This document shows positions 37,201-44,913 of a stretch of 64,000 bases of DNA, piece by piece. Source of the stretch: Vulgatibacter incomptus_A (GTDB lineage Bacteria; Myxococcota; Myxococcia; Myxococcales; Vulgatibacteraceae). The stretch is taken from positions 12,560-76,559 of the forward strand of contig JBEBXK010000016.1 in NCBI GenBank assembly GCA_040391605.1, written 5' to 3'. The notes under the pieces were generated by a model, which did not search any database, was not told the DNA's origin, and saw only the letters and a program-made list of their open reading frames with translations. The position numbers and the translations under genes were made by a program. Position 1 is the stretch's first letter, and each line of letters begins with the position of its first letter.

Positions 37201-38096
37201 CCGTCGATCTCAACTTCGAGGTGGTCCTCTATGCGAGCGGCGACTTCGACTTCCGCTACGGAAGGATGCAGGGCGCGGATCAGCTCCAATGGGTGGACGG
37301 ACGCCAGGCCTCCATCGGCTACCAGAGCGCCGGTGGGACCCAGGGGCGGTCGATCTCCTTCCAGCAGGCCATCGATGGCGGTCTCGACGGGCTCGCCTTC
37401 GGCGTGAGGCCCGCCACCCTCCCGGCGATCGGATCCATACGGGCGCTCCCGCTCTCCTTGGGGACATTCGACTACACCCTCACCGCCTCTGGCGGCGGGG
37501 GCTCGAGCACCGCCTCGGGCTCGGTGACGGTCCACCCACCCGTGACCCTGGACGACGTCCGTCTGGTCGAGGCCTTCCTGGAGCCCCACACCCCCTTCAC
37601 CATCGCGTGGACCACCACCGGCGCCTCCGAAGTGCGGGTGGAGCTGCCCCAGGTGGCGCCCGAGGATCCAGTCGTGGTCCTCTGCACCGTCCTCCCGTCC
37701 CAGACCCAGCATTGCGTCCTCCAGGAGGCCGTCGAGGGGACCTATACCTACGCGGTGCGGGCCATCGGCTTCGGCCAGATGGACGAGCAGGTGGTGGAGA
37801 TCGACGTCACCGTCCTTCCTCCCTTCTCCATCGACTCCTTCGCCGCGACCCCCTCCACGGTCGCGCCGTTGGAGGAGGTCAGCCTGAGCTGGACGACGAC
37901 CAACGCCACCTCGATCGCGCTCACCGCCAACGGCGTCGCCGTAGACGTCTCGGCCCTCTCTCCGCTCACCGACTCCACGACCCTGGAGGTCGAGGTCGAC
38001 ACCACCTTCGTCCTCACCGCCACCAGCCACGGACGTACGCTCAGCGAGAGCCGCACCGTCCTCGTGGAGGAGCCCGAGGAGCCGGACGCCGAGTGA
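34233..38096 (+). CDS. 1287-aa Ig-like repeat lipoprotein with inserted nidogen-like domain
   Basis: The signal ends in LGLLGLGAGC (Cys23); GGGGAGAG precedes the ATG. I count about 12 Ig-like modules of roughly 85-95 residues, each opening like IASFAAIPPTIDPGMSSILR or IDSFAATPSTVAPLEEVSLS and carrying S/T-W-x-x-x-x-A-x-x-L. Module 10 (ISEFSVSPSDIALRSPTEIQ) is interrupted at about residues 850-1055 by a different beta domain: LPFSFPYDGQLHSQARVYLH, PFIALAPFWQQLRT, YVAIQWAGFW, and LYASGDFDFRYG. These are features of NIDO/PilY-like surface domains. It is probably a long extracellular stalk. Related modules occur in the pseudogene at 17340-18150 and in the 841-aa lipoprotein. Confidence 0.85.
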   Translation: MLHHRFVAFFCMSLGLLGLGAGCSSSENEAPSGAAAIASFAAIPPTIDPGMSSILRWEVSGAARLELATKEGAVIELLPKDLEAGQVEVHPEQTTRYVLMAWGKDGVQLSREARVSVRTDVLRIVDFEAAPRAIRAGQAITLSWTTEHATALRLFAKDGAEVALGDASKAQGSVKVEPRRSTTYVLRASNERAVEEATVAVEVEAALDAELFVDRSKIDFGQETILRWRSRSASRIVIRSGEEVLIDSTTELSGSLAIAPQAATAYELTAHGDAGTATATVAVKVAPVIDRFTSVSSGPMAPGADVDLQWTVRGADAVRISSVGGWSFDADADALAEGSIIAPVPDDGSFLLEASLGGEKVSRALRFGVLDPPSVLAFEVSPAILTLAPGGTAQVRFSWTTALASSISVAREGGGVVVSRNDGADTGEAQVEIDGGGVFVLTASSAAGTASRAVEVRTFAPPAISSFGAWPVHVGVGEAFELAWETAAASIAIEVEGQILHRGAGGAGSLQTQLAASSTFRLVAANEAGDTVEQPLEVTVGRPSILSFVADRSRHGPGSTVRFSWATLGGTSLQLSGPDGVVCTTAARDEIPAGACAVLLPSTPGPLTYSLRLANGLGQTDVEAVTVEVVDGPAILDFYAAASRLTLGESTTFSWITGVDADGQPPSLELADGADVYSLGGADPSQGSATITPLRTGSRIFRLTASTPGTAPSSRELQLLVVEAPTLVVTPQSAIFEPGQGSVELGWQSTHAVELEVFEVDDLGVASSIASYVDPALVAVGGVQVQPPAPGRTYRFVATNDAGGTAIREIEVSWAAPRISEFSVSPSDIALRSPTEIQWITEGTSSVSIAPSPLVETEVFVERSLSPTAAELQLSDCGPAQLPADGCVDVNLPFSFPYDGQLHSQARVYLHGVIGFDRSHAGGAQPNVELPSSQAPFIALAPFWQQLRTSVPDATREGRIFLESATDDHGDYVAIQWAGFWAASSTAAQPVDLNFEVVLYASGDFDFRYGRMQGADQLQWVDGRQASIGYQSAGGTQGRSISFQQAIDGGLDGLAFGVRPATLPAIGSIRALPLSLGTFDYTLTASGGGGSSTASGSVTVHPPVTLDDVRLVEAFLEPHTPFTIAWTTTGASEVRVELPQVAPEDPVVVLCTVLPSQTQHCVLQEAVEGTYTYAVRAIGFGQMDEQVVEIDVTVLPPFSIDSFAATPSTVAPLEEVSLSWTTTNATSIALTANGVAVDVSALSPLTDSTTLEVEVDTTFVLTATSHGRTLSESRTVLVEEPEEPDAE

Positions 38097-38164
38097 CCGA
38101 CCCCTCGGGGCATGGCATCGCGAGCGGGAGGCAGCCAACGCGAGAGACGAAGCGCGCAGCGCGC

Positions 38165-38208
38165 GTGAAAAAACCGCCCCCAACTTGTGCAAGGGGGGAT
38201 TTTCACAG
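38165..38208 (+). terminator. hairpin terminator after the Ig-repeat gene
   Basis: GTGAAAA ... CCCCC, a loop AACTTGTGCAA, then GGGGG ... TTTTCAC form an extended inverted repeat with a G/C core and an A/T outer stem, ending in a T4 tract. It lies about 70 bases after the stop of the 1287-aa protein gene. Confidence 0.6.
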
Positions 38209-38223
38209 GCTCTGAACGGAGAA

Positions 38224-38258
38224 CGGCGGCCCTCCGGGATGGAGAGGCCGCCGCTTTT
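38224..38258. terminator. bidirectional hairpin between convergent genes
   Basis: CGGCGGCCCTCC (from 38224) pairs with GGAGAGGCCGCCG (to 38253) around GGGAT, with one bulge, followed by CTTTTG on the plus strand. It lies between convergent genes, 23 bases from the end of the minus-strand lipoprotein gene, and could stop transcription from both sides. Confidence 0.65.
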
Positions 38259-38281
38259 GATTCGATGCTCGAGCGAGTCTA

Positions 38282-39520
38282 TTAGCGGATCTTGACGAAC
38301 TGATACGCCCAGCCCGGGGTCTCGAAGAGCTTGGTGGCGACATCGTCTGCGCCGAGCTCGTAGACCGTGGTCTTGGCGTAGTCGGCGCTGGGGAGGAGCA
38401 GGAAGATCCGGCTGTCGATCTCGAAGGCGTAGTAGCCGCCCGCGATCCACTCGGCGCCCTGGATCTGGATGGGCGCGCTCTCACCGGTGGAGAGGTTCAC
38501 CTGCCAGAGGCGCCAATGATTGCCGGAGGTGACGTCGGAGGGCTTGGTGGCCTCGGTGATCTCGAGGCGATCGGCGTCGAAGGCGGCCAGGATGCCGACG
38601 TTGGCGCCGAGGTAGCGGAAGGCTGCCGTCTGGCGGCCTTCGACGAGCTCGTTCAAGTCGCGGGTCCAGCCCTCGTTGATGGTACGAGTGCCTTTGTCAA
38701 TGCGGACCGCACAGGTGGGCGGGGCGTCCTCGTCGAGGACGGGGCCGGCGGCGGCGAAGACCCAATTGCTGAAGTAGAGGTTGCCCTCCTCGTCGGAGGT
38801 CACGAAGTCGAGGCCGGGGCAGGGGGCGTCCAGGAGCTCGACCAGGGAGAGGTCGTCCGCGTCGAAGACCGCGATCTGCGATGTGGGCGCGAAGGCGAAA
38901 TAGTTGTCGTCGGTCCAGTAGTAGGGGTGGAAGACGTAGCCATCCCGGACGGCGATGCCGCGATCGTAGGCGGAGATCACGTGGAGGCCATCCCGGTCGG
39001 TGTCGAGTCCTTCGACCGCCACGGCAGGGGCGCCCTCGAGCTCCATGGTGGCTGGGTTCCAGAAGACGCGCTTGTTCTGCTCGTGCTGGAGGTAGGCCTT
39101 CTCCGCGCCCACGAAGGTGTTGAAGTAGAGCGGCGCGCTCTGGACGCCCTTCGGCCCGAAGCTGAAGGAAGCCTCCTTGGCGAGGGTGCCGCGGTCGTCG
39201 ACGAGGTAGCGGGTGACCACAGGCGAGATGCCGTCTCCGACGAAGAGCTTGCCGCCACGGGCGGCGATGGTGGCGAAGCCCGCGTGCTCGCTGGCCTTGG
39301 CGATGTCGATCGAGGGGGCGTCCAAGGAGCCAAGGACGCTGACATAGGTGGCGGCGTCCTGGTCACCGAAGACGCTGCTGGCGATGGCGAAGGCGGGGGC
39401 AAGGGGGGCCTCGGTGTCCGGGATGGTCTCGTGAGGGGGATCTGCCGTCTCGTCGCTGCAGGCGGAAAGGACCAGGAGGAGCGCGGCGGCTGCCGCTGTC
39501 ATAGGGAGGTGGAGTCTCAT
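38282..39520 (-). CDS. lipoprotein of iron-uptake operon (beta-propeller-like, MxcI-like)
   Basis: A 412-aa lipoprotein (LLLVLSAC, lipid Cys21) with repeated short beta motifs (YVSVLGSLDAPSIDIAKASE, LFVGDGISPVVTRYLVDD, IAVFDADDLSLVELLDAP, VYELGADDVATKLFETPGW) typical of a seven-bladed propeller. Proteins of this look accompany siderophore-receptor genes in myxobacteria (the MxcI product of myxochelin loci and DUF4374-type proteins). That name is recalled from context, not verified. It is the last gene of the minus-strand Fur-controlled unit, 103 bases after the PepSY gene. It probably helps capture iron-siderophore at the cell surface. Confidence 0.65.
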   Translation of the reverse strand: MRLHLPMTAAAAALLLVLSACSDETADPPHETIPDTEAPLAPAFAIASSVFGDQDAATYVSVLGSLDAPSIDIAKASEHAGFATIAARGGKLFVGDGISPVVTRYLVDDRGTLAKEASFSFGPKGVQSAPLYFNTFVGAEKAYLQHEQNKRVFWNPATMELEGAPAVAVEGLDTDRDGLHVISAYDRGIAVRDGYVFHPYYWTDDNYFAFAPTSQIAVFDADDLSLVELLDAPCPGLDFVTSDEEGNLYFSNWVFAAAGPVLDEDAPPTCAVRIDKGTRTINEGWTRDLNELVEGRQTAAFRYLGANVGILAAFDADRLEITEATKPSDVTSGNHWRLWQVNLSTGESAPIQIQGAEWIAGGYYAFEIDSRIFLLLPSADYAKTTVYELGADDVATKLFETPGWAYQFVKIR

Positions 39521-39623
39521 AACGCTCTCTTTTTGGGGCGCCGAGGGTTTCGGCGACGGATGACCCGCGCGAAGGCGGGGTGGTTGGCTCGCCGGCCCGG
39601 CGTCCTTGCCGGGCTGCGGGAGA

Positions 39624-41177
39624 TCAGGCGGCTGCCGCTCGATCGGGCGCCGCGACTTTCTGTAGGTTGGCGCGGACCGGGGCCTGGCGCTCGAGGCGCG
39701 CGATGGCCACGGCGCAGGCGAGGACGAGGCAGCCCAGGAGGACGAGGCCGCCCTCGGTGGCCAGGAGCCACGGAGCGCGGGGATCGAAGGGGAGGCGGCC
39801 GGTGCGCAGCGCGTCCAGGAGGGGGACGACGAGGAAGAGGGCGCCCGCTGCGAAGAGGAGGTGCCGGGCGGACTCGGCGGCCTTGCCCCTGGCGAAGGCG
39901 TAGGCGAGGGCGCCGCCCCAGGCAGCGAAGAAGACGAGCTTCTCTAGGCCGACCCGCCCGTCCGCGCCGAGGGGCAGGAGCTGGTTGGCGAGGAAGATCG
40001 CGGCGACGGCCAGCGGCAGGCCCGCGCAGCCGCCCGAGGTGAGCTTGGCGAGGATTCGATCGAAGCGGCCCAGGCGCTTGATGCGGCGCCGTTCGATCCA
40101 CAGCAGGTTCCCCGAGAGGATCCCGAAGGACGCCAGCATGGCCAGGAGCGCGTAAACCGCCTTGCCGCCCAGCTTGGCGAAGCTGGCGAAGTGGAGGCCG
40201 TAGAGCGTGGCCGCTGCCCCGGCGTAGAGGTTGTCGCCGCCTGCGTCCCTCGCCCAGAGCAGCGAGCCGTCCCGGGCCAGGCGGACGTTGGTGAAGGGGG
40301 CGATGCGGCCGTCCTGCTCGCCGGGCAGATCGATCACGGTGTTCTCGTCGCCGAGGTTGGCGATGAAGAACCAGCGATGGAGCGCGTTGGGGTAACGCTC
40401 GGTGGCGATGCGGTAGGCCGCCCGCAGGTCCGGAGCGGGGGCATCTACCCCGGTGGGCCCCGGGATCCGGGGCCACTCCGTGACGTCGGACATCGCCGCG
40501 TCGTCGCCGTCGAAGAGGCTGGCGACGACAGCGGGTCGCAGGCTTGGATCGAGGCAGAGGATGGCGCCGCTCAGGCCGAAGAGGAGGAAGAAGGGGAGGC
40601 TGATCACCCCGACGACCTTATGGGCGTCCGACCAGAAGACCCGCCGCCTGCCGACGTGGGGGCGAAATTGGAGGAGCTCCTTCACGACGCTGCCGAGCTG
40701 TAGCAGCAGCCCCGTGCCCGCGAGGAAGAGCAGCACCAAGGAGGCGAGGCCGGCGACGAGCTGCCCGTAGGGGATCGGCTCGAGGAAGTGCATCTGGTTC
40801 AGGAAGTCGCCCAGATCGCTGCGCTGCTCGAAGCTCTCGCCGCTGCGCGGATCGACGAAGGAGTAGGCGAGGGATCCGCCGTCGCCGAGGCGCCAGATCC
40901 GAAGCCACGGCTCCTCGTCGGTGGGCAGCGAGATCCCGAACCATCCCGGGCGTGCGATGGCCTCACGCTCGGCGACGCGCTGGGCGACCGCGAGGGCCTC
41001 GTCGTCGGTGGCAGCCACTGGAGCGCGGAAGGCCTGCTCCTGCCACGGCGCCAGCTCCTCGGCGAAGAGCGCGAAGGCGCCGAGGAAGAAGACCGCGAAG
41101 AGGATGATGGACGCGACGGCACCCGCCCAGGCGTGGGCGTCCCAGAAGATCGCGTACGATCGGGGCGAGAGCTTCAC
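39624..41177 (-). CDS. PepSY-associated transmembrane protein (siderophore-iron reductase type)
   Basis: A 517-aa inner-membrane protein with the PepSY_TM pattern. It has a first helix after WDAHAWAGAVASIILFAVFF, a long periplasmic part (WLRIWRLGDGGSLAYSFVDP), then helices at LVAGLASLVLLFLAGTGLLL, VFWSDAHKVVGVISLPFFLL and a C-terminal cluster. His residues in the first (DAHAW) and third helices (DAHKV) are the haem-type ligands of this family. Members are induced by iron starvation and are thought to reduce Fe(III)-siderophores. It starts with GTG 41177 inside the stop of the DUF3649-like gene (GTGA). Confidence 0.87.
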   Translation of the reverse strand: MKLSPRSYAIFWDAHAWAGAVASIILFAVFFLGAFALFAEELAPWQEQAFRAPVAATDDEALAVAQRVAEREAIARPGWFGISLPTDEEPWLRIWRLGDGGSLAYSFVDPRSGESFEQRSDLGDFLNQMHFLEPIPYGQLVAGLASLVLLFLAGTGLLLQLGSVVKELLQFRPHVGRRRVFWSDAHKVVGVISLPFFLLFGLSGAILCLDPSLRPAVVASLFDGDDAAMSDVTEWPRIPGPTGVDAPAPDLRAAYRIATERYPNALHRWFFIANLGDENTVIDLPGEQDGRIAPFTNVRLARDGSLLWARDAGGDNLYAGAAATLYGLHFASFAKLGGKAVYALLAMLASFGILSGNLLWIERRRIKRLGRFDRILAKLTSGGCAGLPLAVAAIFLANQLLPLGADGRVGLEKLVFFAAWGGALAYAFARGKAAESARHLLFAAGALFLVVPLLDALRTGRLPFDPRAPWLLATEGGLVLLGCLVLACAVAIARLERQAPVRANLQKVAAPDRAAAA

Positions 41178-41437
41178 ACCAGCACCAGGATCGCGGCGCT
41201 CGGAATGCAGACGGCCGCGGTCCCGATCCAGGCGGCGCGGCCGCTCCGGGCGAGGAGCGCGAGGCAGGGCGCGGCCGCCACCGCCGGGAGTCCCAGGAAC
41301 GAGAAGGCGAAGAGGCGCGCGTCGGCGGGGAGGGGGAGGGTCGCTCCGGCGGCCAGCATGACGAGCATCATGGCGACAGGCGCGCCCACGATCGCTGCCG
41401 AGATCCTGGCGAGACCGTGGACGTGCGGCGCGGCCAT
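41174..41437 (-). CDS. DUF3649-like small membrane protein
   Basis: An 87-aa, three-helix hydrophobic protein (ISAAIVGAPVAMMLVMLAAG, LFAFSFLGLPAVAAAPCLAL, WIGTAAVCIPSAAILVLV). Size, helix number and position between a DUF3325-like gene and a PepSY_TM gene match the DUF3649 family of iron-uptake operons. ATG 41437 overlaps the upstream stop by one base (TGATG). Function unknown. Confidence 0.65.
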   Translation of the reverse strand: MAAPHVHGLARISAAIVGAPVAMMLVMLAAGATLPLPADARLFAFSFLGLPAVAAAPCLALLARSGRAAWIGTAAVCIPSAAILVLV

Positions 41438-41730
41438 CAGCCCTGCGCCCCCATCCGGCGTGTGCTTGCCCTGGGCGCGAGGAAGGGGAGGACGAGGGCG
41501 GCGCTCGCCAGGGCAGCCATGACCGTTACTACGGCGAGCGTGAGCCCGACGCTCCAGCCGTGCAGGGCGATCGAGACGGCTATCCCGGCGATCCACGCCG
41601 TGAGCGCTCCGATCCTGGCGAGGAGGGGATGCGCGACGAGCGGCTGGATCCAGGTGGCGTTCGACCCCGCCTGTGCGGCCGCGGCCAGGATGAAGGCTCC
41701 GACGACGAGTAGGGAGGTGGAGAGTGCCAA
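41437..41730 (-). CDS. DUF3325-like small membrane protein
   Basis: A 97-aa, three-helix protein (LLVVGAFILAAAAQAGSNAT, IGALTAWIAGIAVSIALHGW, LAVVTVMAALASAALVLPFL). The DUF3325 family has this size and lies first in many Fec-type or PepSY operons. I chose TTG 41730 because GGAGG stands 7 bases before it and because it begins right before the first helix; the frame is open further upstream into the promoter. It is the first gene of the unit downstream of the Fur box. Confidence 0.62.
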   Translation of the reverse strand: MALSTSLLVVGAFILAAAAQAGSNATWIQPLVAHPLLARIGALTAWIAGIAVSIALHGWSVGLTLAVVTVMAALASAALVLPFLAPRASTRRMGAQG

Positions 41731-41764
41731 GCGCGAGCCTCCGTGGGGGATGAGAGCGAATTCC

Positions 41765-41793
41765 TCAGTATTGAGAATCGTTCTCAATCTCAA
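41765..41793 (-). promoter_or_regulatory. Fur-controlled promoter of the minus-strand iron operon
   Basis: On the minus strand TTGAGA (41793-41788), a 17-base spacer and TACTGA (41770-41765) form a good -35/-10 pair, 35 bases ahead of the TTG start. The spacer is filled by a perfect palindrome ATTGAGAA-TCG-TTCTCAAT (41770-41788), which contains TGAGAATCGTTCTCA, a strong Fur box (7-1-7 type). Fur binding would block the promoter when iron is plentiful. Confidence 0.85.
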
Positions 41794-41810
41794 TCCTTAG
41801 CGGGTATACG
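41781..41810 (+). promoter_or_regulatory. candidate divergent promoter for the receptor operon
   Basis: TTCTCA at 41781-41786, an 18-base spacer, then TATACG at 41805-41810 on the plus strand. The -35 overlaps the Fur palindrome, so one Fur site could repress both directions. The long distance (about 240 bases) to the receptor ATG at 42053 weakens this, and another promoter may exist. Confidence 0.4.
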
Positions 41811-42052
41811 TGGGAGCGAGGGCAGAAGTCAAGCGACTCCGCTCCCGCCCGAGGGGGAGCGGATCTCCTGGGGGGCGTCCGCCATCAGCCTCGAGAATAG
41901 GCCGCATCTACGCGGCTTCTTCTCTCCGGCGGCTGCTGTCAGCCTCCCGATTCTTCGGAGGGAGGCCTTGCAAGGAATCAAGAGATCGTCGACACTCCGC
42001 CCGAAAAATCTCGGTGAAATTGATTCTCAAACGCAGGACTCGTCTCGCCACC
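41811..42052. other. leader region ahead of the TonB-dependent receptor
   Basis: The frame of the receptor stays open through this region, but the translated sequence is Arg/Ser-rich and lacks a signal peptide, so I treat it as untranslated leader. TTGATTCTCAAA near 42019 is a weak half Fur-like site. Confidence 0.4.
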
Positions 42053-44761
42053 ATGTTTCCCTTTCGCCGCTGCCTGCTCCTCGTGAGCATCTGGATGGCA
42101 GCGCCAGCCGGCGCCGCGCCCGGACAGCCGCCTCCGGTCGAGGAGGCCGCCCGGCTCTCCGAGGCTGCGGAGCCGGTGCAGGCTCGGGACGCACAAGGAG
42201 GAGCCTCCGAGGAGGCGATCCCTGCGCCTCCTGGGGCGCATTCGTCTCCGTCGCCAGCGGCCCCCGCTCTTCAGGCCCCCAGGCTGATCGAGGCGGCGTT
42301 GGCACCCTGGCCCGCTGGCGTCGAGGGGCCTCCGGTGGAGGTAGGGCTGCTCCTCTCCCTGGACCCCAGCGGCGCCGTGATCGGCGCCGAGGTCGTCGAG
42401 TCGGCCGGGGCGCCCTTTGACGACGTCGCCGTGGAGGCGAGCCGAGGCTTCCGCTTCGAGCCCGCCCGGAGGCAGGGGGAGGCGACCGCTTCGAGGATCC
42501 GCTTCCGACATCCCTTCGCGCCTCCGGTGGTGGCAGAGGAGGCCCGTGCGGTTCCCGAGGCGGTCACCACAAATGCGACCGATAGTGTCACCGATGGGGC
42601 CACCGAGGGAGCCGTCGAGGGGGTCGCCGAGGGGGTCGCCGAGGGGGTCGCCGAGGGTGAAGCGCAGAGTGCGGCCGCCTCCACCCCAGCCGACGAAGGC
42701 GTGGACGACGAAGAGATCGTGGTCACGGTGCAGGGCCGCTCCGAGGCCGATCGCCGGCGGGACTCCGCCGAGGCGGTGACGGTGATCGACACCACCCAGG
42801 CCAAGGGGAGGACCGCCGACCTCGGCGAGGTCCTCGCGCGCCAGGAGGGCGTCGAGGTGCGTCGCGCCGGCGGCCTCGGCAGCGGCACCCGCTTCTCGTT
42901 GAACGGCCTCTCCGACGATCAGATCCGCTTCTTCCTCGACGGCGTGCCCCTCGACCTCGCGGGCTTCCCCTACGGCATCGCCAACGTGCCCGTCCACCTC
43001 CTGGAGGGGATCGAGATCTACCGCGGCGTGGTGCCCATCCGCTTCGGCGCTGACGCGTTGGGAGGCGCGGTGAACCTCGTCACCCAGGCCCGCCCCCGGG
43101 GCACCGGCGCGTCGGCTTCCCTCCTCGGCGGCGCCTTCGGCACCTGGCGGCTTGCGGCGAGCGGTCACCACCACGACGAGTCCAGCGGCTTCCTCGCCCG
43201 GGCCCACCTCTTCTCCGATCGCAGCGACAACGACTACGCCATCGATGTCCACGCCGCCGACCGGACCACCGGCAAGCTCGCGGCGGCGCAGGTCGATCGC
43301 TTCCACGACGCCTATGACGCCCTGGGCGGCGGCCTGGATCTGGGCTTCGTCGACCTCGGCTGGGCCGAGCGGATCGTGCTGCGGCTCCACGGCTCGGCCT
43401 TCGACAAGGAGCTGCAGCACGCCTTGGTCATGACCCCCGCCAGCGTGCCCTACGGCGAGGCGGCCTGGGACGCCACCTCCTGGGGCGGCCAGCTCCTCTA
43501 CGAGCAGGGCCTCTCCTCCAGCGTGCGACTCGAGATGGTGGCAGGCTACGCCGCCCAGCGCACCCGCCTCCTGGACGACGCCGATTGGGTCTACGATTGG
43601 TTCGGGCGGACCGAGACCCCTCGGAGCGGCGGGGAGCTCTCCGAGAAGAAGCGCGACGAGATCACCCGCCAACAGGCCTTCTTCGGCAGGCTCGAGCTCG
43701 CCTGGGCGCTGGCCCCCTCCCACACCCTGCGCCTCTCGCAGGCGCCGACCCTGGTGCGGCGAAGCGGGGAGGATCGGCTCCTGCAGAACGCCGACGCCGC
43801 GGCGGCGCTGGCGGCCGAGCGCAGGCAGCTCGCCTGGATCAGCGGCGTGGAGTACGAGATCGATCTCTTCGACGATCGCCTCGAGACCATCTTCTTCGTC
43901 AAGGACTACCGCTACAGCGCGTCGGGGAAAGAGCCGCGGATCCGCGGGGGCCTCGACGACCTCCAGCGCGATCTCGTCCGCACCGGCTACGGCGCCGCCA
44001 CCCGCCTGCGCCTCAGCGAGGCGCTGCAGCTCAAGGCCAGCTTCGAGCTGGCCACGCGCCTCCCTCGTCCCGACGAGCTCTTCGGCGACGGCGCGCTGAT
44101 CCTCCCCAGCCTCGCGCTGGTGCCGGAGACCAGCCGGAACGTGAACCTTGGCCTCGAGCTCCGCGGCCTCCGCACCTCGATCGGCGGGCTGCGCGGTGGC
44201 ATCAACGGCTTCGCGCGGATCATCGACGACTTCATCCTCCTCCAGCAGCTCGGCCTGCAGAGCTCCGGCTATCGCAACGTGGCCCAGGCCACCGCCGTCG
44301 GCGCCGAGCTCGCGGCGGGCTGGAGCTCGCGCGGCGGCCTCCTCCACCTGGATGGAAACTTCACCTGGCAGGACTTCCGAAACACCTCGACCGACGGACC
44401 CTTCGCCGCCTACGAGGGCGATCGGATGGCCTACCGCCCCTGGATCTTCGCCAACGTCTCGGCGCGGATCGAGGTGCGCGACGTGGTCCGGGCCAGCGAC
44501 GAGGTCTCGCCCTTCTGGAGCAGCCGCTATGTGCACGACTACTTCCTGGGCTGGGAGAGCAACGGCGATCCCGCCACCAAGAATCGGATCCCCTCTCAAT
44601 TCGTCCAGAGCGCCGGCGTCCAATATCGAGTCTGGCTCGCCCCCGTCACGGCCGGATTGACCCTGGAGTTCGACAACCTCGCGGACGCCCGGACCTTCGA
44701 CTTCTTCGGCGTACAAAGGCCCGGTCGCGCCGGCTACCTCAAGGGCACCATCGAATACTGA
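42053..44761 (+). CDS. TonB-dependent siderophore receptor with N-terminal TonB_C domain
   Basis: A 902-aa outer-membrane receptor. The signal peptide begins at MFPFRRCLLLVSIWMAAPAG. Residues about 76-154 form a TonB C-terminal-like domain (LLLSLDPSGAVIGAEVVESA, FDDVAVEASRGFRFEPARRQ), followed by a Val-Ala-Glu-Gly repeat and the TonB box EEIVVTVQG (about 219-227). Then come a plug (VLARQEGVEVRRAGGLGSGT, SDDQIRFFLDGVPLDLAG, YRGVVPIRFGADALGGAVNL) and a 22-strand-type barrel ending in the aromatic GYLKGTIEY. Receptors with this fused domain are typical of myxobacteria. ATG 42053 was chosen for the signal peptide; the ribosome site is weak. exbB-exbD-tonB follow. Confidence 0.9.
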   Translation: MFPFRRCLLLVSIWMAAPAGAAPGQPPPVEEAARLSEAAEPVQARDAQGGASEEAIPAPPGAHSSPSPAAPALQAPRLIEAALAPWPAGVEGPPVEVGLLLSLDPSGAVIGAEVVESAGAPFDDVAVEASRGFRFEPARRQGEATASRIRFRHPFAPPVVAEEARAVPEAVTTNATDSVTDGATEGAVEGVAEGVAEGVAEGEAQSAAASTPADEGVDDEEIVVTVQGRSEADRRRDSAEAVTVIDTTQAKGRTADLGEVLARQEGVEVRRAGGLGSGTRFSLNGLSDDQIRFFLDGVPLDLAGFPYGIANVPVHLLEGIEIYRGVVPIRFGADALGGAVNLVTQARPRGTGASASLLGGAFGTWRLAASGHHHDESSGFLARAHLFSDRSDNDYAIDVHAADRTTGKLAAAQVDRFHDAYDALGGGLDLGFVDLGWAERIVLRLHGSAFDKELQHALVMTPASVPYGEAAWDATSWGGQLLYEQGLSSSVRLEMVAGYAAQRTRLLDDADWVYDWFGRTETPRSGGELSEKKRDEITRQQAFFGRLELAWALAPSHTLRLSQAPTLVRRSGEDRLLQNADAAAALAAERRQLAWISGVEYEIDLFDDRLETIFFVKDYRYSASGKEPRIRGGLDDLQRDLVRTGYGAATRLRLSEALQLKASFELATRLPRPDELFGDGALILPSLALVPETSRNVNLGLELRGLRTSIGGLRGGINGFARIIDDFILLQQLGLQSSGYRNVAQATAVGAELAAGWSSRGGLLHLDGNFTWQDFRNTSTDGPFAAYEGDRMAYRPWIFANVSARIEVRDVVRASDEVSPFWSSRYVHDYFLGWESNGDPATKNRIPSQFVQSAGVQYRVWLAPVTAGLTLEFDNLADARTFDFFGVQRPGRAGYLKGTIEY
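42616..42658 (+). repeat. 12-bp tandem repeat inside the receptor gene
   Basis: Three and a half copies of a GAGGGGGTCGCC unit encode VEGVAEGVAEGVAEGE between the TonB_C domain and the TonB box. A flexible linker that could change length by slippage. Confidence 0.75.
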
Positions 44762-44913
44762 GCCCGACTCGTTCGAGCCGGCATGAGAGCCACATGGAAA
44801 TCATCCTCTTCGGCGTGCAGCGGCCCCGCCGCGCCGGCTAGCTCAAGCGCACCATCGAATATTGATCCCGACTCGAAGGAGCCGGGAAAAAGAGTCACAT
44901 GGAAATCGTCCTC
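44704..44913 (+). repeat. 105-bp direct tandem duplication at the receptor-exbB junction
   Basis: TTCGGCGT(A/G)CA at 44704 and 44809 and ACATGGAAATC at 44792 and 44897 show the same 105-base offset. The unit holds the receptor's last codons (GYLKGTIEY), the spacer and the first codons of exbB. The first copy retains the receptor end followed by a ghost exbB start (ATG 44794, MEIILFGVQRPRRAG, then TAG). The second copy carries a decayed receptor tail (stop in place of Tyr) followed by the real exbB start at 44899. Base changes between copies show it is not recent. Confidence 0.85.

Noticed and set aside
41810..42052. 81-residue N-terminal extension of the receptor
   Set aside because: Arg/Ser-rich translation without a signal peptide. 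The signal peptide begins at the ATG 42053.
41978..44716. Long open frame (912 codons) antisense to the receptor gene, and similar ones antisense at 27715-30252, 31618-33942 and 35922-38450
   Set aside because: Long antisense frames are expected opposite GC-rich genes. Their translations are Arg/Gly/Ala-rich with no motifs, while the sense strand encodes clear families.
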